From Streptacidiphilus sp. 4-A2 (GTDB lineage: Bacteria > Actinomycetota > Actinomycetes > Streptomycetales > Streptomycetaceae), in assembly GCA_014284505.1 (NCBI GenBank), contig JAAFYY010000001.1:5169845-5233844 (forward strand): a stretch of 64,000 bases of DNA, given 5' to 3'. Below, in pieces: positions 45,237-56,826 of this stretch. The notes beneath the pieces were generated by a model. That model ran no database searches. It saw only the letters and a program-made list of their open reading frames with translations, and had not been told where the DNA came from. Numbering within the stretch: the stretch's first letter is position 1; each line of letters starts with the position of its first letter. The position numbers were made by a program, and so were the translations under genes.

Positions 45237-45284
45237 CCCCTGGGCGGCCGTATCGGGTGCGGCGGAATCCGGTTGCCGCGGCGG

Positions 45285-47246
45285 CTACTTGACCACGGTC
45301 AGCGGCAGCAGCTTCTTGCCGGTCGGGCCGATCTGGATGTCGAGGTCCAGCTGGGGGCACACGCCGCAGTCGAAGCACGGGTCCCAGCGGCAGTCCTCGA
45401 CCTCGACCTCCTCCAGCGAGTCCTGCCAGTCCTCCCAGAGCCAGTCCTTGTCCAGGCCGGAATCCAGGTGGTCCCAGGGCAGGACCTCCTCGTACTGGCG
45501 CTCACGGGTGGTGTACCAGGCGACGTCGACACCGGTGCCGGCCAGGCCCTTCTCGGCGCTGCGCATCCAGCGCTCGAAGGAGAAGTGCTCGCGCCAGCCG
45601 TCGAAGCGGCCGCCGTCCTCGTAGACCGCGCGGATGACCTTGCCGATCCGCCGGTCACCGCGCGACAGCAGGCCCTCGACCAGGCCGGGCTTGCCGTCGT
45701 GGTAGCGGTAGCCGATGTTGCGGCCGTACTTGCGGTCGTTGCGGATGGTGTCGCGGAGCTTCAGCAGCCGGGCGTCGGTCTCGGCCACACCGAGCTGCGG
45801 GGCCCACTGGAACGGCGTGTGCGGCTTGGGCACGAAGCCGCCGATCGACACCGTGCAGCGGATGTCGTTCTGCCCGGTGACCTCGCGGCCCTTCTGGATC
45901 ACATTGCGGGCCATCTCCGCGATCTGGAGCACGTCCTCGTCGGTCTCGGTGGGCAGCCCGACCATGAAGTACAGCTTCACCTGGCGCCAGCCGTTGCCGT
46001 ACGCGGCGGCGACGGTGCGGATCAGGTCCTCCTCGGAGACCATCTTGTTGATCACCTTGCGGATCCGCTCGCTGCCGCCCTCGGGGCGAAGGTCAGCCCC
46101 GAGCGGCGGCCGTTGCGGGTGAGCTCGTTCGCCAGGTCGATGTTGAAGGCGTCGACCCGGGTGGAGGGCAGCGACAGGCCGACCTTGTCCTCCTCGTAGC
46201 GGTCGGCCAGGCCCTTGGCGATGTCGGCGATCTCGGTGTGGTCGGCGGAGGACAGCGACAGCAGGCCGACCTCCTCGAAGCCGGTGGCCTTCAGACCCCG
46301 CTCGACCATCTCGCCGATGCCGGTGATGGAGCGCTCGCGGACCGGGCGGGTGATCATGCCCGCCTGGCAGAAGCGGCAGCCGCGGGTACAGCCGCGGAAG
46401 ATCTCCACCGACATCCGCTCGTGCACCGTCTCCGCGAGCGGGACCAGCGGCTGCTTCGGGTAGGGCCACTCGTCCAGGTCCATCACGGTGTGCTTGGACA
46501 CCCGCCACGGCACGCCGGAGATGGTGGGCACGACCCGGCCGATCCGGCCGTCCGGCAGGTACTCGACGTCGTAGAACTTGGGCACGTACACCCGCCGGTG
46601 CGGGCGAGGCGGTAGAGCAGCTCGTCGCGCGGGCTGCGGCCGTCCGCACCGGGGCGGCCCTCGGCCTTCCAGGCGCGGATCACCTCGGTGATGTCCAGCA
46701 CCGCCTGCTCGCCGTCGCCGACCACGGCCGCGTCCAGGAAGTCCGCGATCGGCTCCGGGTTGAACGCGGCGTGCCCGCCGGCCAGCACGATCGGTGGTCC
46801 AGAGTACGGTCGGCGGCCTCCAGCGGGATGCCCGCGAGGTCCAGCGCGGTGAGCATGTTGGTGTAGCCGAGCTCGGTCGAGAAGCTCAGCCCGAACACGT
46901 CGAAGGCCTTCACCGGGCGGTGCGCGTCCACCGTGAACTGCGGCACCTGGTGCTCACGCATCAGCGCCTCCAGGTCCGGCCAGACGCTGTAGGTGCGCTC
47001 GGCGAGGACGCCCTCGCGCTCGTTGAGCACCTCGTAAAGGATCATGACGCCCTGGTTGGGCAGCCCGACCTCGTAGGCGTCCGGATACATCAGGGCCCAG
47101 CGGACATCGCAGGCGTCCCAGTCCTTGACGGTGGAATTCAGCTCGCCACCGACGTACTGGATCGGCTTCTGGACGTGCGGGAGGAGGGCCTCCAGGCGCG
47201 GGAAGACCGACTCGACAGACATAGAGGAGGACTTTCGTGTGGACAC
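45285..47246 (-). CDS. B12-binding radical-SAM protein (TIGR03960)
   Basis: About 653 residues. GTG 47246 is preferred (GAGGGG nine bases upstream) to the internal ATG at 47222, which has no ribosome-binding site. N-terminal cobalamin-binding-like domain: WALMYPDAYEVGLPNQGVMI, DVFGLSFSTELGYTNMLTAL, LAGGHAAFNPEPIADFLDAA. The radical-SAM cluster motif is FRGCTRGCRFCQAGMITRPV (CxxxCxxC). SLSSADHTEIADIAKGLADR and KLYFMVGLPTETDEDVLQIA continue the barrel. Cys-rich end: CRWDPCFDCGVCPQLDLDIQ. It is normally next to the DUF2344 gene (here at 3212-4006), and the pair is thought to act in RNA modification. Frame changes near 46800, 46600 and 46085. Confidence 0.92.
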
Positions 47247-47298
47247 CAGGACGGACCCCTCAGGATAACGCGAACGGCCGCCCTGCCGACGCGCCCGG

Positions 47299-48509
47299 TC
47301 AGGCGGGCACCATCCGCTGCATCTTCACCGACTGGAGCAGCCCGATACCGACCCAGATCGCGAACATCGAGGAGCCGCCGTAGCTCACGAACGGCAGCGG
47401 GATGCCCGCCACCGGCATGATCCCCAGGGTCATCCCGATGTTCTCGAAGCCCTGGAAGCCGAACCAGGCGACCACCCCGGCGGCCACCACCGTGCTGTAG
47501 AGGTCCAGCGCCTCCCGGGCGATCCGGCAGGCCCGCCAGAGCACCACCGCGAGCAGCAGGATCACCAGCCCGGCACCGAGGAAGCCCAGCTCCTCCCCGC
47601 GACCGTGAACACGAAGTCGGTCTGCTGCTCGGGGCACGAACTGCCCGGTGGTCTGCATCCCGTGGAACAGCCCTGCCCGGACAGGCCGCCGGAGCCGATC
47701 GCGATCCGCGCCTGCGCGGTGTTGTAGCCCACCCCGGCCGGGTCCAGCCGGGGATCGGCGAAGGCCGCGAAACGGGCGATCTGGTACTGCTTGAGCAGGT
47801 GCAGCTGGACCACGGCGGTGGCCCCGAGGCCGCCGACCGCGATCAGCCCGAGCAGCCAGCGGGTGGGCGCGCCGGAGGCCAGCAGCACCGCCAGGATGAT
47901 CACCACCATGACCATGGTGGAGCCGAGGTCCGGCATCAGCAGGATGACCCCGATCGGCACCGACGCCAGCGCCAGCGCCTGGACGATGGCCCTGCCCTGC
48001 GGATGCTGCTGCTCCCCGGCGTCCACCCGGGCCGACAGCAGGGTGGCCATGCCGAGGATGATCGCGATCTTGCAGAACTCGGAGGGCTGCACCGAGAAGC
48101 CGCCGCCGAGCACGATCCAGGAGTGCGCGCCGTTGACGGTCGAGCCGAGCGGGCTGAGCACCGCCAGCACCGCCAGCACCGCGAAGCCGTAGAGGAAGGG
48201 CACGGCGGTGCGCAGCCGGTGGTGGCCGAGCAGCACGATCGCCACGCACAGGCCCATCCCGATGGCGAGGTTCAGCAGATGCCGGACCAGGAAGTACTGC
48301 GGGTCGCCGTGGTTGATGTCGGCGCGGCTGCGGGTGGCGGACCACACCAGCAGCGAGCCGATGCCGGAGAGCGCGACGGCGGCGGCGACCAGCACCCAGT
48401 CCATCCGCCGCAGCGGCGACTCGCGGGCCAGGAGGCGGCCGACGGCGCCGCGCCGCGGGCTGTAGCGGGGGCTGCGGTAGCTGGTGGAGAGACCGCTCAG
48501 GCCGCTCAT
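47299..48509 (-). CDS. rodA: RodA, peptidoglycan glycosyltransferase (SEDS)
   Basis: About 403 residues. ATG 48509 overlaps the PBP2 stop. The SEDS polytopic membrane protein polymerises glycan strands with its partner PBP2. Visible: DWVLVAAAVALSGIGSLLVW, NGAHSWIVLGGGFSVQPSEF (the conserved S.QPSE segment), LLMPDLGSTMVMVVIILAVL, LFHGMQTTGQFVPEQQTDFV (catalytic-region E/Q cluster), VAGIPLPFVSYGGSSMFAIW. Frame changes near 47690, 47640 and 47595. It is second in the mreB-mreC-mreD-mrdA-rodA operon. Confidence 0.94.
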
Positions 48510-50716
48510 GCCGCCGCCCTCCGCTCCGGGGCCTCGATCGCCGGGAGCAGCCCGCCCTGGGGGCGGGGGCGCGCCCCGGCGCGGGGACGCTGGAGCCGGG
48601 CAGGAGGCCGGTGACGAAGGACGCGGGCTGGAGCACCGAGCCGTCGGGGGCGAAGCCCGGCAGCGCCGTCTGCGGGGTCGGCAGCAGTGCCTTCCTGGGA
48701 TCGATCGAGCCGTTGGGCTGGACCCCGTAGAGGGCGCTGTAGATGTTGCGGACGGCCGGGCCCGCGCCGCCGGAGCCGGTACCGCCCTGGGCGATGGTCA
48801 TCACCACGGCGTAGTCCTTGGTGTAGGTGTCGAACCAGGAGGTGGTCTGCTTGCCGACGACCTCGGCGGTACCGGTCTTGGCGTGCAGCTGGATCTTGTC
48901 CTGCGGCCAGCCCTGGAACTTCCAGGCCGCGGTGCCCTCGGTGACGACCCCGGCGGTGGCGTCGTCGATGTACTGGATGGTGCGCGGGCTGTCCGGCAAG
49001 TGGCCCTGGACCACCGGCGGGAGGGTGGCCACGACCGCGCCGGTGGGGGTGACCACGGCCTTGGCGATCTGCGGCCGGTAGAGCGTGCCGCCGTTGGCCA
49101 GGGCGGCGTAGATCCGGGCCATCTGCACCGGGGTGACCAGGGTGTCGCCCTGGCCGATGGCGTAGTTGACCTCGTCACCGGCGCGCACGGTGGCGAAGTC
49201 GGTGCAGTCCTCGCGGGCGACCTGGGTGGCGTAGTCGTCCTTGCCGCTGGCCGCCTGCTTGCACCAGATGTCCTTCATCTCCGCGTAGTAGCGGTTGTGC
49301 CAGGCGCGGTCGGGGACCCGTCCGACCACCTCGCCGGGCAGGTCGATGCCGGTCCGCTGGCCGAGCCCGAACTGGGTCGCCGCCTTGTAGAGCCAGTCCG
49401 CGGGGTGGGTCGGCCGCATCGCGCCGTCCTTGAGCCACTGCTGGTAGGCGATGTTGTAGAAGACCGTGTCGCAGGACACCTCCAGCGCCTTGGACAGGTC
49501 GATGTCGCCGAAGTTCTCACCCTCGAAGTTCTTGAACACCCGCCCGCCGATGGTCATCGCGGAGGTGCAGGGGAACTTGTCGGTGTAGGTGTAGCCGGCG
49601 TTGATGGCGCCGGAGGTGGTGACCACCTTGAAGGTCGACCCGGGGGCGCTCTGGCCCTGCGTGGCCCGGTTCAGCAGCGGGAAGTCGGAGTTGTTGTCGG
49701 TCAGCGCGGCGTAGTCCTTGTCGGAGATGCCACCGGTCCAGACATTGGGGTTGTAGCTGGGGGCGCTGGCCATGGCGACGATCCGGCCGGTGTGGACGTC
49801 CATCACCACCACCGCGCCGGAGTCCGCCTTGAAGTTCTCGTGGGTGACCGGGTCCCAGCTCTTGCGCAGGGTGATCAGCGCCTGCTGGAGCTGCTGCTCG
49901 GCGATGCCCTGGATCCGGGAGTCGATGCTGGTCACCACGTCGTCGCCGGGGGTGGGCGGGGTGCCCCGGCGCTGCCGATGACCCGGCCGAGGTTGTCCAC
50001 CTCCAGGTCGTCGACACCGGGACGGCCGCGCAGCTGGTGGTCGTAGACCGACTCCAGGCCGGCCCGGCCGACCTGGTCGGAGGCGGCGTAGAGGGACTTG
50101 CCGTCGGGGCCGGTGGCGGCGTCGAGCTCGTCCTGGGTGACCGGGGAGAGGTAGCCGAGCACCTGGGCGGCACCGGCGCCGTTGGGCCCCGGGTAGTCGC
50201 GGACCGCGGTCGGGTCGGCGGCGACCCCGGGGAAGTCCTCGCGGCGCTCGACGATCTGCATCGCCTGCTGGGTGGTGGCCTGGGTGGTGACCGGGATCGG
50301 CTGGTACGGGGAGCCGTTCCAGCAGGGCTGGGGGGTGACCGCATCGCACAGCCGGACCTTGTCGTGGACCTCGGTCGGGGTCTTCCCGAGCACCTGCGCC
50401 AGCCGGTTCAGCACCGCCGTGCCGCCGTCGTGCTGCTGGAGCAGCGCGGTGCGGCTGACGGTGACCACCAGCTGGGTGGTGTTGTCCGCCAGTGGCTTCC
50501 CGTCGGCGGCCAGGATCTGCCCGCGCACGGCCGGGACCTGGAGCGGCCGGATGTGGTTGGACAGGCCTCCTGCGAGTACTGCCGGCCGTCGCGGATCTGG
50601 AGGTACCAGAGCCGCCCGCCGAGAGTGGCCAGCAGGGAGAGGACCAGGACCTGGAGGACCAGCAGTCGGCCGGTCACCCGGACGCTGCGGCCCCCGGACT
50701 CCGGTGATGTCGGCAT
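48506..50716 (-). CDS. mrdA: Penicillin-binding protein 2 (transpeptidase)
   Basis: About 736 residues. ATG 50716: MPTSPESGGRSVRVTGRLLV, then one TM helix (LQVLVLSLLATLGGRLWYLQ). Dimerisation domain near RGQILAADGKPLADNTTQLV. Transpeptidase: nucleophile in QSAPGSTFKVVTTSGAINAG (STFK), SCDTVFYNIAYQQW (S.N-equivalent) and KIQLHAKTGTAEVVGKQTTS (KTG). It crosslinks peptidoglycan with RodA during spore-wall or lateral growth in Streptomyces. Frames change near 50565, 49970 and 48570. It ends PERRAAA overlapping the rodA start. Confidence 0.94.
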
Positions 50717-50798
50717 GTGCTTCGCTTCCCGCTCTAGAGATGGATCCGGTGCAGGTACTGCGCTGGGCCGCGGCGGGCGGGCTCAGCGGCGGGCGGGG

Positions 50799-51476
50799 TC
50801 AGCGGCGGGCCGGGCGCTCGGTGCCGCCGAAGCCGGGGACGCTGCCGAGGCCGACCGCGCCGCCGGTACGGCTGCCGCCCCCGCCGAAGATCGAGCCCCG
50901 GCGGTCGAGGCCGCCACGCCTGCTGCGGCGCCGGCCGGAGAAGCCGCCGCCGCCGAAGCCGCCGCCCAGCTCGTCCCGGACCGAGCGCCGGGCCAGCGCG
51001 GTGACCCCGGGGACCACGAAGGGCGCCAGCAGTACGTCGTAGACCACGGCGGTGACCAGCAGCCCGGGCAGCCCGACATGCCGGGCGGCGGTGTCGCCGA
51101 CCAGCGCGCCCACGGCCGCGTAGGCCAGGGTGGTGCTGAACGCGGCCGCGGCGACCACCAGCAGCGGGGTCACCACCGAGCGGATCTGCCCGCCGGCCGA
51201 GCGCAGCAGCCCGGCCGCGTAGCCGAGCAGGCAGAGCACCAGCGCGTAGCGGCCCACCGCGTGGTCGGACGGCGGTGCGAGGTCGGCCAGCAGTCCGGCG
51301 CTGAACCCGGCCAGGCAGCCGCCGACCGGCCCGTACACCAGGGCGAGCCCTATGACCACCAGCAGCAGCAGGTCGGGGGCCGCGCCGGGCAGGCCCAGCC
51401 GGGCCAGGACGCTGACCTGGATCACCAGGGCGGCGACGATCAGCGCCCCGGAGAGCAGCGTGCGGTGCAGCCACAT
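50799..51476 (-). CDS. mreD: Rod-shape-determining protein MreD
   Basis: 225 residues, frame intact. Five to six hydrophobic helices (LLSGALIVAALVIQVSVLAR, LLLLVVIGLALVYGPVGGCL, YALVLCLLGYAAGLLRSAGG, LLVTAVVYDVLLAPFVVPGV), followed by a Gly/Arg-rich cytoplasmic tail (GGGFGGGGFSGRRRSRRGGL) longer than in most bacteria. It lies between mreC and mrdA. MreD links the cytoskeleton to the wall synthases. Confidence 0.92.
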   Translation of the reverse strand: MWLHRTLLSGALIVAALVIQVSVLARLGLPGAAPDLLLLVVIGLALVYGPVGGCLAGFSAGLLADLAPPSDHAVGRYALVLCLLGYAAGLLRSAGGQIRSVVTPLLVVAAAAFSTTLAYAAVGALVGDTAARHVGLPGLLVTAVVYDVLLAPFVVPGVTALARRSVRDELGGGFGGGGFSGRRRSRRGGLDRRGSIFGGGGSRTGGAVGLGSVPGFGGTERPARR

Positions 51477-51540
51477 GTCGGTCGGGCCTCTCTTCCCTCT
51501 CTTCGGTCCTGCTGGTGCGTCAAATGCCCTTGCCGAAAGG

Positions 51541-52413
51541 TCAGTTGACCGTCGGCTTGGGCGGAAGCACCGAGTAGCGGGGGTCGGCGGCGGGCGGCTG
51601 GACCACCACGCCGACCAGGTCGAGCGTGGTGAAGCTGACGAAGGGCTGGACCAGCACGGTCCGGGTCAGCTGGCCGGGTGTGTTCTCCACCCTGGTGACC
51701 CGGCCGACCGGCACGCCGGGCACGAACGGGCGTCCGCCCTGCGAGCCGAAGGTGACCATCCGGTCGCCGGGCTTCACCTGGGCCTGGCCGTTGAGCAGTT
51801 CCACCCGCATCGGGCCGTTGCCCTGACCGGTGGTGAAGCCCACCTCGCCGCTGCCCTCCATCCGGGTGCCGACGCTGAACTCCGGATCGCTGGCCAGCAG
51901 CACGGTGGAGGTGTCCGGACCGACCGTGGTGACCCGGCCGACCAGGCCCTCACCGTTGATGACGGTCATGTCGCGCTGGATGCCGTCGTCACTGCCGACG
52001 TCGATGGTGACCGTCCAGGAGAAGCCCTGGGCCGCGCCGATCGCGACCACCTCGGCCGACTTGATGGTGTACTGGCCCGCCCCGGCCGCGCCGAGCAGCC
52101 GGGTCAGCTGGGTGCTGCGGCTGGTGACCAGGTCCGAGCTGGAGACCTGCTGCTTGAGCGCGGCGTTCTGCTGCTCCAGCGCGCGGATCCGGTCGCCCCT
52201 GCTGCCGGATTCGCGCACCGAGCGCAGCGCGTCGGCGAGCGGCCGGACAGCTCCGGAGACCCCGCTCTCGACCGGGCCGAGCACGGAGGCGGTGGCGTCC
52301 CTGGCGCCGTTCAGCGGGGAGTCGTCGCCGCCGCGGATGTCCACGGTGATCAGCGCGAAGGCTACGGCCACCAGCAGGACGAGCAGGATCCGGCTTTCTC
52401 GTGTGTCCTTCAC
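51541..52413 (-). CDS. mreC: Rod-shape-determining protein MreC
   Basis: 290 residues, frame intact. One N-terminal TM helix (ESRILLVLLVAVAFALITVD), a coiled coil (DRIRALEQQNAALKQQVSSS) and the double beta-barrel periplasm-type domain (SWTVTIDVGSDDGIQRDMTV, GLVGRVTTVGPDTSTVLLAS, DRMVTFGSQGGRPFVPGVPV). It is 65 bases downstream of... that is, 3' of, mreB's successor gap and upstream of mreD. Scaffold of the elongasome. Confidence 0.93.
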   Translation of the reverse strand: MKDTRESRILLVLLVAVAFALITVDIRGGDDSPLNGARDATASVLGPVESGVSGAVRPLADALRSVRESGSRGDRIRALEQQNAALKQQVSSSDLVTSRSTQLTRLLGAAGAGQYTIKSAEVVAIGAAQGFSWTVTIDVGSDDGIQRDMTVINGEGLVGRVTTVGPDTSTVLLASDPEFSVGTRMEGSGEVGFTTGQGNGPMRVELLNGQAQVKPGDRMVTFGSQGGRPFVPGVPVGRVTRVENTPGQLTRTVLVQPFVSFTTLDLVGVVVQPPAADPRYSVLPPKPTVN

Positions 52414-52503
52414 GGTCCTCGGCCGGTCCCTTCAGACGGTGGGCGGAGCGCCCGGGGCAGGTGGGTCCCGGGGCCTGGGGCGGGGGTCGGCGGTGTCGGT
52501 CGG

Positions 52504-53544
<1,041 letters not shown>

Positions 53545-53807
53545 GGGCTTGGGGGGCCTTCCCGGGGTTCGAGGGTGGGGCGGCTGCGGGCTCCGGATGA
53601 CGCGCCGTCAGCCACGAGTACCGAGTTGTCTCCATGGTAGCGATGGAGGCACAGACAGTGACCGTACGCTTTGTGCCAGTATCCAGGCAGACGATCAGAT
53701 TTTCCCCTATTGCCACGCTTGTGTCGGCTGATCGATTCAGCGGAGTGTTCAATTCCGATTATTTGGCCACGGGAACCGCTACCCGAGCGGACCGTGCGCA
53801 AACAGAA
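53545..53807 (-). promoter_or_regulatory. mreB upstream region
   Basis: 263 bases without a gene. It is AT-richer than its surroundings between about 53680 and 53770, as expected for the mre promoter(s) on the minus strand. I cannot assign a single -35/-10 pair with confidence. Confidence 0.4.
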
Positions 53808-53853
53808 GACCGCACGTCAGCACCCATGTGAGGGCAGCAGCTGACGTGCGGTC
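53808..53853. terminator. Long perfect hairpin between ndk and mreB
   Basis: GACCGCACGTCAGC at 53808-53821 pairs with GCTGACGTGCGGTC at 53840-53853, 14 bp without mismatch, 18-base loop. It lies beyond the ndk end and upstream of mreB; a terminator of the ndk transcript is the simplest reading. Confidence 0.65.
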
Positions 53854-53905
53854 GAAGACGCGGGCCCGGGTCGAACGGACGCGGGCGGCGCAGACGGGCG
53901 AACCC

Positions 53906-53935
53906 GGGCGCGCGGCGCGCAGCCGCGCGCGCCCC
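53906..53935 (-). terminator. Terminator after ndk
   Basis: GGGCGCGCGGC / GCCGCGCGCGCCC, a GC-only stem with one bulge, 57 bases past the ndk stop. It is the first of two hairpins in series before mreB. Confidence 0.7.
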
Positions 53936-53991
53936 GTCGCCGGGGCCCGGGCGTGGCCGGGGCCGGGCCGGGGCTCAGGCGTGGTCGGAGG

Positions 53992-54405
53992 TCAGGCGTG
54001 GTTGGGGAAGAAGATCTTGATCTCGCGCTCGGCGGAGGAGTCCGAGTCCGAGGCGTGGATCAGGTTCTCCCGGGTGATGGTCGCGTAGTCACCGCGGATG
54101 GTGCCGGGACCGGCCTCCAGCGGGTTGGTCTTGCCGGCCAGGGCGCGCACGCCCTCGATCACGCTCTCGCCCTCGACGATCAGCGCCACCGACGGGCCCG
54201 AGCCCATGAACTCCATCAGCGGCTCGTAGAACGGCTTGCCGACGTGCTCGGCGTAGTGCTGCTCCAGGGTCGCCTGGTCCAGCGTGCGCAGTTCCATCGC
54301 GACCAGCGTCCAGTTCGCCTTCCGCTCGATCCGGCTGACGATCTCGCCGACAAGTCCACGGCGGACCGCGTCGGGCTTCAGAAGGACGAGGCTGCGCTGC
54401 GGCAT
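53992..54405 (-). CDS. ndk: Nucleoside diphosphate kinase
   Basis: 137 residues, the usual length. MPQRSLVLLKPDAVRRGLVG, YAEHVGKPFYEPLMEFMGSG, GVRALAGKTNPLEAGPGTIR and the active His in ENLIHASDSDSSAEREIKIF. It transfers the gamma-phosphate between nucleotides via phospho-His. ATG 54405. Its place between mre and folC is standard for Streptomyces. Confidence 0.97.
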   Translation of the reverse strand: MPQRSLVLLKPDAVRRGLVGEIVSRIERKANWTLVAMELRTLDQATLEQHYAEHVGKPFYEPLMEFMGSGPSVALIVEGESVIEGVRALAGKTNPLEAGPGTIRGDYATITRENLIHASDSDSSAEREIKIFFPNHA

Positions 54406-54543
54406 GGGGTGCTCCGGGGTGGGGAGGGGTCAGTTGTTCGTACTGCTGCGATCGCTGCCGAGCCTACCCGGCCGGTCCGAGCGTCCCCAGCCGGTCAGGC
54501 TTCGGGCGGCCGGACCTCGGGCGGCGCTCAGGCCTCGGGCGGC

Positions 54544-54921
54544 TCAGGCCTCGGCCACTCCGGCCCCGACTGCTCCGGCTTCGGCGGCAGCGGCGGCCGC
54601 CGCCCGGGCCGCCTTGATGGTGTCGACCTTGCGGCCGTAGTGGACCGATGCCCACCACAGGGCGGCGAAGATGATGCCGAGCCCGTACATCATCCCGATC
54701 ACCACCCCGCTGGCGATCAGCGCCGCCTGGAGCACCCAGCCGACCGCCACCGCCCCGGGGCGCCCGAGCACCCCGCACAGCAGCACGCACAGCGCCATGG
54801 CCGCGCCGCAGACCGCCCACAGGGTGCCGTGGGAGACAGAGGAGAGATGCATCGCCACGAGGGCGGCAAAACCCACCACCATCGCCTCGGCGATCAGGGT
54901 GGACGAGCAGAGGGTACGCAC
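54544..54921 (-). CDS. DUF4233 membrane protein
   Basis: 125 residues, GTG 54921. Four hydrophobic helices (LIAEAMVVGFAALVAMHLSS, LWAVCGAAMALCVLLCGVLG, VGWVLQAALIASGVVIGMMY, GLGIIFAALWWASVHYGRKV) and an Ala-rich tail. RTLCSSTLIAEAMVV... WASVHYGRKV is the DUF4233 pattern, always encoded next to folC in actinobacteria. Function unknown. 84 bases 3' of folC on the same strand. Confidence 0.88.
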   Translation of the reverse strand: MRTLCSSTLIAEAMVVGFAALVAMHLSSVSHGTLWAVCGAAMALCVLLCGVLGRPGAVAVGWVLQAALIASGVVIGMMYGLGIIFAALWWASVHYGRKVDTIKAARAAAAAAAEAGAVGAGVAEA

Positions 54922-55005
54922 GGCTGGGGCCTCTCGGGGCAGGACTCTCTCGGGGGCAGGACGGGGGCTGGGGCTGGACGGGAGCTGGGCGGGGCGGGGA
55001 CTCAG

Positions 55006-56396
55006 TCAGCGCGGGCTGAGCAGGATGCGGGCCTCGCCGACGGTGATGATGGAGCCGGTGACCAGCACGCCGGAGCCGCGAGTTCGCCGACCTCCTCGGC
55101 CAGGGTCACCGCCGCGTCGATGGCGTCGTCGAGCCGGAGCTCGACCTGGACCCGGTCCGCGCCGAAGATCTCCACCGCGGTCTCGGCCAGGTCGTCGACG
55201 GAGGTGGCGCGCTGGGTCGAGTTCTGGGTGATCACGACCTCGCTGAGGACCGGCTCCAGGGCCTCCAGCAGACCCGCGGAGTCCTTGTCGCCACTGGTAC
55301 CGATCACCCCGACCAGCCGGGTGAAGCCGAAGGACTCACTGATCGCCTCGGCCGTGACCCGGGCCCCGGCCGGGTTGTGCGCGGCATCCAGGACAATGGT
55401 GGGGCTGCTACGGATCACTTCGAGCCGGCCGGGCGAGCTGACGCCGGAGAAGGCCGCGCGGACCTTGTCCTCGTCCAGCGGCTGCTCCCGGGCGGTGCCG
55501 ACGCCGAAGAAGCCCTCCACCGCGGCCAGTGCCAGCGCCGCGTTCTGCGCCTGGTGGGCGCCGTGCAGCGGGATGAAGACGTCGGTGTACTCGTGGCCGG
55601 AGATGCCGCGCAGGGTGAGCAGCTGGCCGCCGAGGGCGACGTCGCGGTGCACCACGCCGAACTCCATGCCCTCCCGGGCGACCACCGCGTCGATCTCCAC
55701 GGCGCGCCGCAGGATCACCTCGGCGGCGTCCAGCGGCTGCTGGGCGACGACCGCGAGGCCGCCCTTCTTGATGATCCCGGACTTCTCCGAGGCGATCTTG
55801 CCGGTGGTGTCACCCAGCTTGTCGGTGTGGTCCAGCGAGATCGGGGCGATCACCGACACCGTGGCGTCGATGACATTGGTGGCGTCCCAGCTTCCACCCA
55901 TTCCGACCTCGACCACGGCCACGTCGATCGGCGCATCGGCGAAGGCCGCATAGGCCATTCCGGTGACGATCTCGAAGAAGGACATCGGCACCGGCTGGGC
56001 GGCGTCCACCATCGCCACATAGGGCTTGATGTCGTTCCAGGTGTCGACGAACAGGTCGGCCTCGATCGGCTCGCCGTCGAGGCTTATCCGCTCGGTGACC
56101 GACTCCACATGCGGGCTGGTGTAGCGGCCGGTGCGCAGCTCGAAGTGGCGCAGCAGCTGCTCCACCATCCGGGCGGTGCTGGTCTTGCCGTTGGTGCCGG
56201 TGATGTGGATGGACGGGTAGGAGCGCTGGGGCTGGCCGAGGATGTCCATCAGCGCCTCGATCCGGACCAGGGAGGGCTCGATCCTGGTCTCCGGCCAGCG
56301 CGCGGTCAGCTCGTCGGTCACCTCCCGGAGCCGCGCTGCGGGGCTGTCGGGGTCGGCGGGCTGCTGGCTGGTACGGGGGGTGTCGCTCACACGCAT
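55006..56396 (-). CDS. folC: Folylpolyglutamate/dihydrofolate synthase
   Basis: About 464 residues. ATG 56396: MRVSDTPRTSQQPADPDSPA. The ATP loop is SIHITGTNGKTSTARMVEQL. SPHVESVTERISLDG, VVEVGMGGSWDATNVIDATV, IAPISLDHTDKLGDTTGKIA and IVLDAAHNPAGARVTAEAIS are FolC-specific. It adds glutamate to folates. The final ~25 codons are out of frame after about 55085; one shift restores VLVTGSIITVGEARILLSPR-like ending with TGA at 55006. Confidence 0.94.
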
Positions 56397-56492
56397 CAGT
56401 CTACGGTCGCCACCGGTTCCCTCCTGCGGTCGGCACCCGGCCACGGGCGGCGGCGCCGGCCCGGGAGGCGCGGAGAGGCGCGGGGACGCCGG

Positions 56493-56663
56493 TCAGTGGT
56501 GCTGGTGGCTGCCGAAGTAGAACAGCAGCATGATGAAGCCCGCGAAGACATGGAAGCCGATGACATAGATCGTGGCCCGGATCCAGACTCCGCGGTTGGC
56601 CCGGCGCCCACCGCCCTCGCTGCCGTCGTCCACCGGCACGTTCGGTGCGGCTTGCGTGTCCAT
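56493..56663 (-). CDS. Small single-TM protein (DUF6126-like)
   Basis: 56 residues, too short to stand out: MDTQAAPNVPVDDGSEGGGR, RANRGVWIRATIYVIGFHVF, AGFIMLLFYFGSHQHH. One transmembrane helix and a His-rich end. It resembles, from memory, the DUF6126 small membrane proteins of Streptomyces; no function known. ATG 56663 has GGGAGCAGGG upstream. The next gene upstream diverges. Confidence 0.65.
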   Translation of the reverse strand: MDTQAAPNVPVDDGSEGGGRRANRGVWIRATIYVIGFHVFAGFIMLLFYFGSHQHH

Positions 56664-56826
56664 CCCTGCTCCCGCTCTCCTGGGCCGGCCTCCATGGTCG
56701 CAGACCCCCCTGCGGACCGGTACGGGGCCGATATCAGCGGACCCCGGGTGCCCATAGGCCCGCGAAAGGGACAGCCGGTCGAAAGCAAATGGACAGGCCT
56801 GCGAGCTGCTGGTCTGATGGTCGGCT

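Noticed and set aside
48484..50046. A 520-codon plus-strand frame
   Set aside because: It is antisense to mrdA, which has full PBP2 motifs on the other strand.
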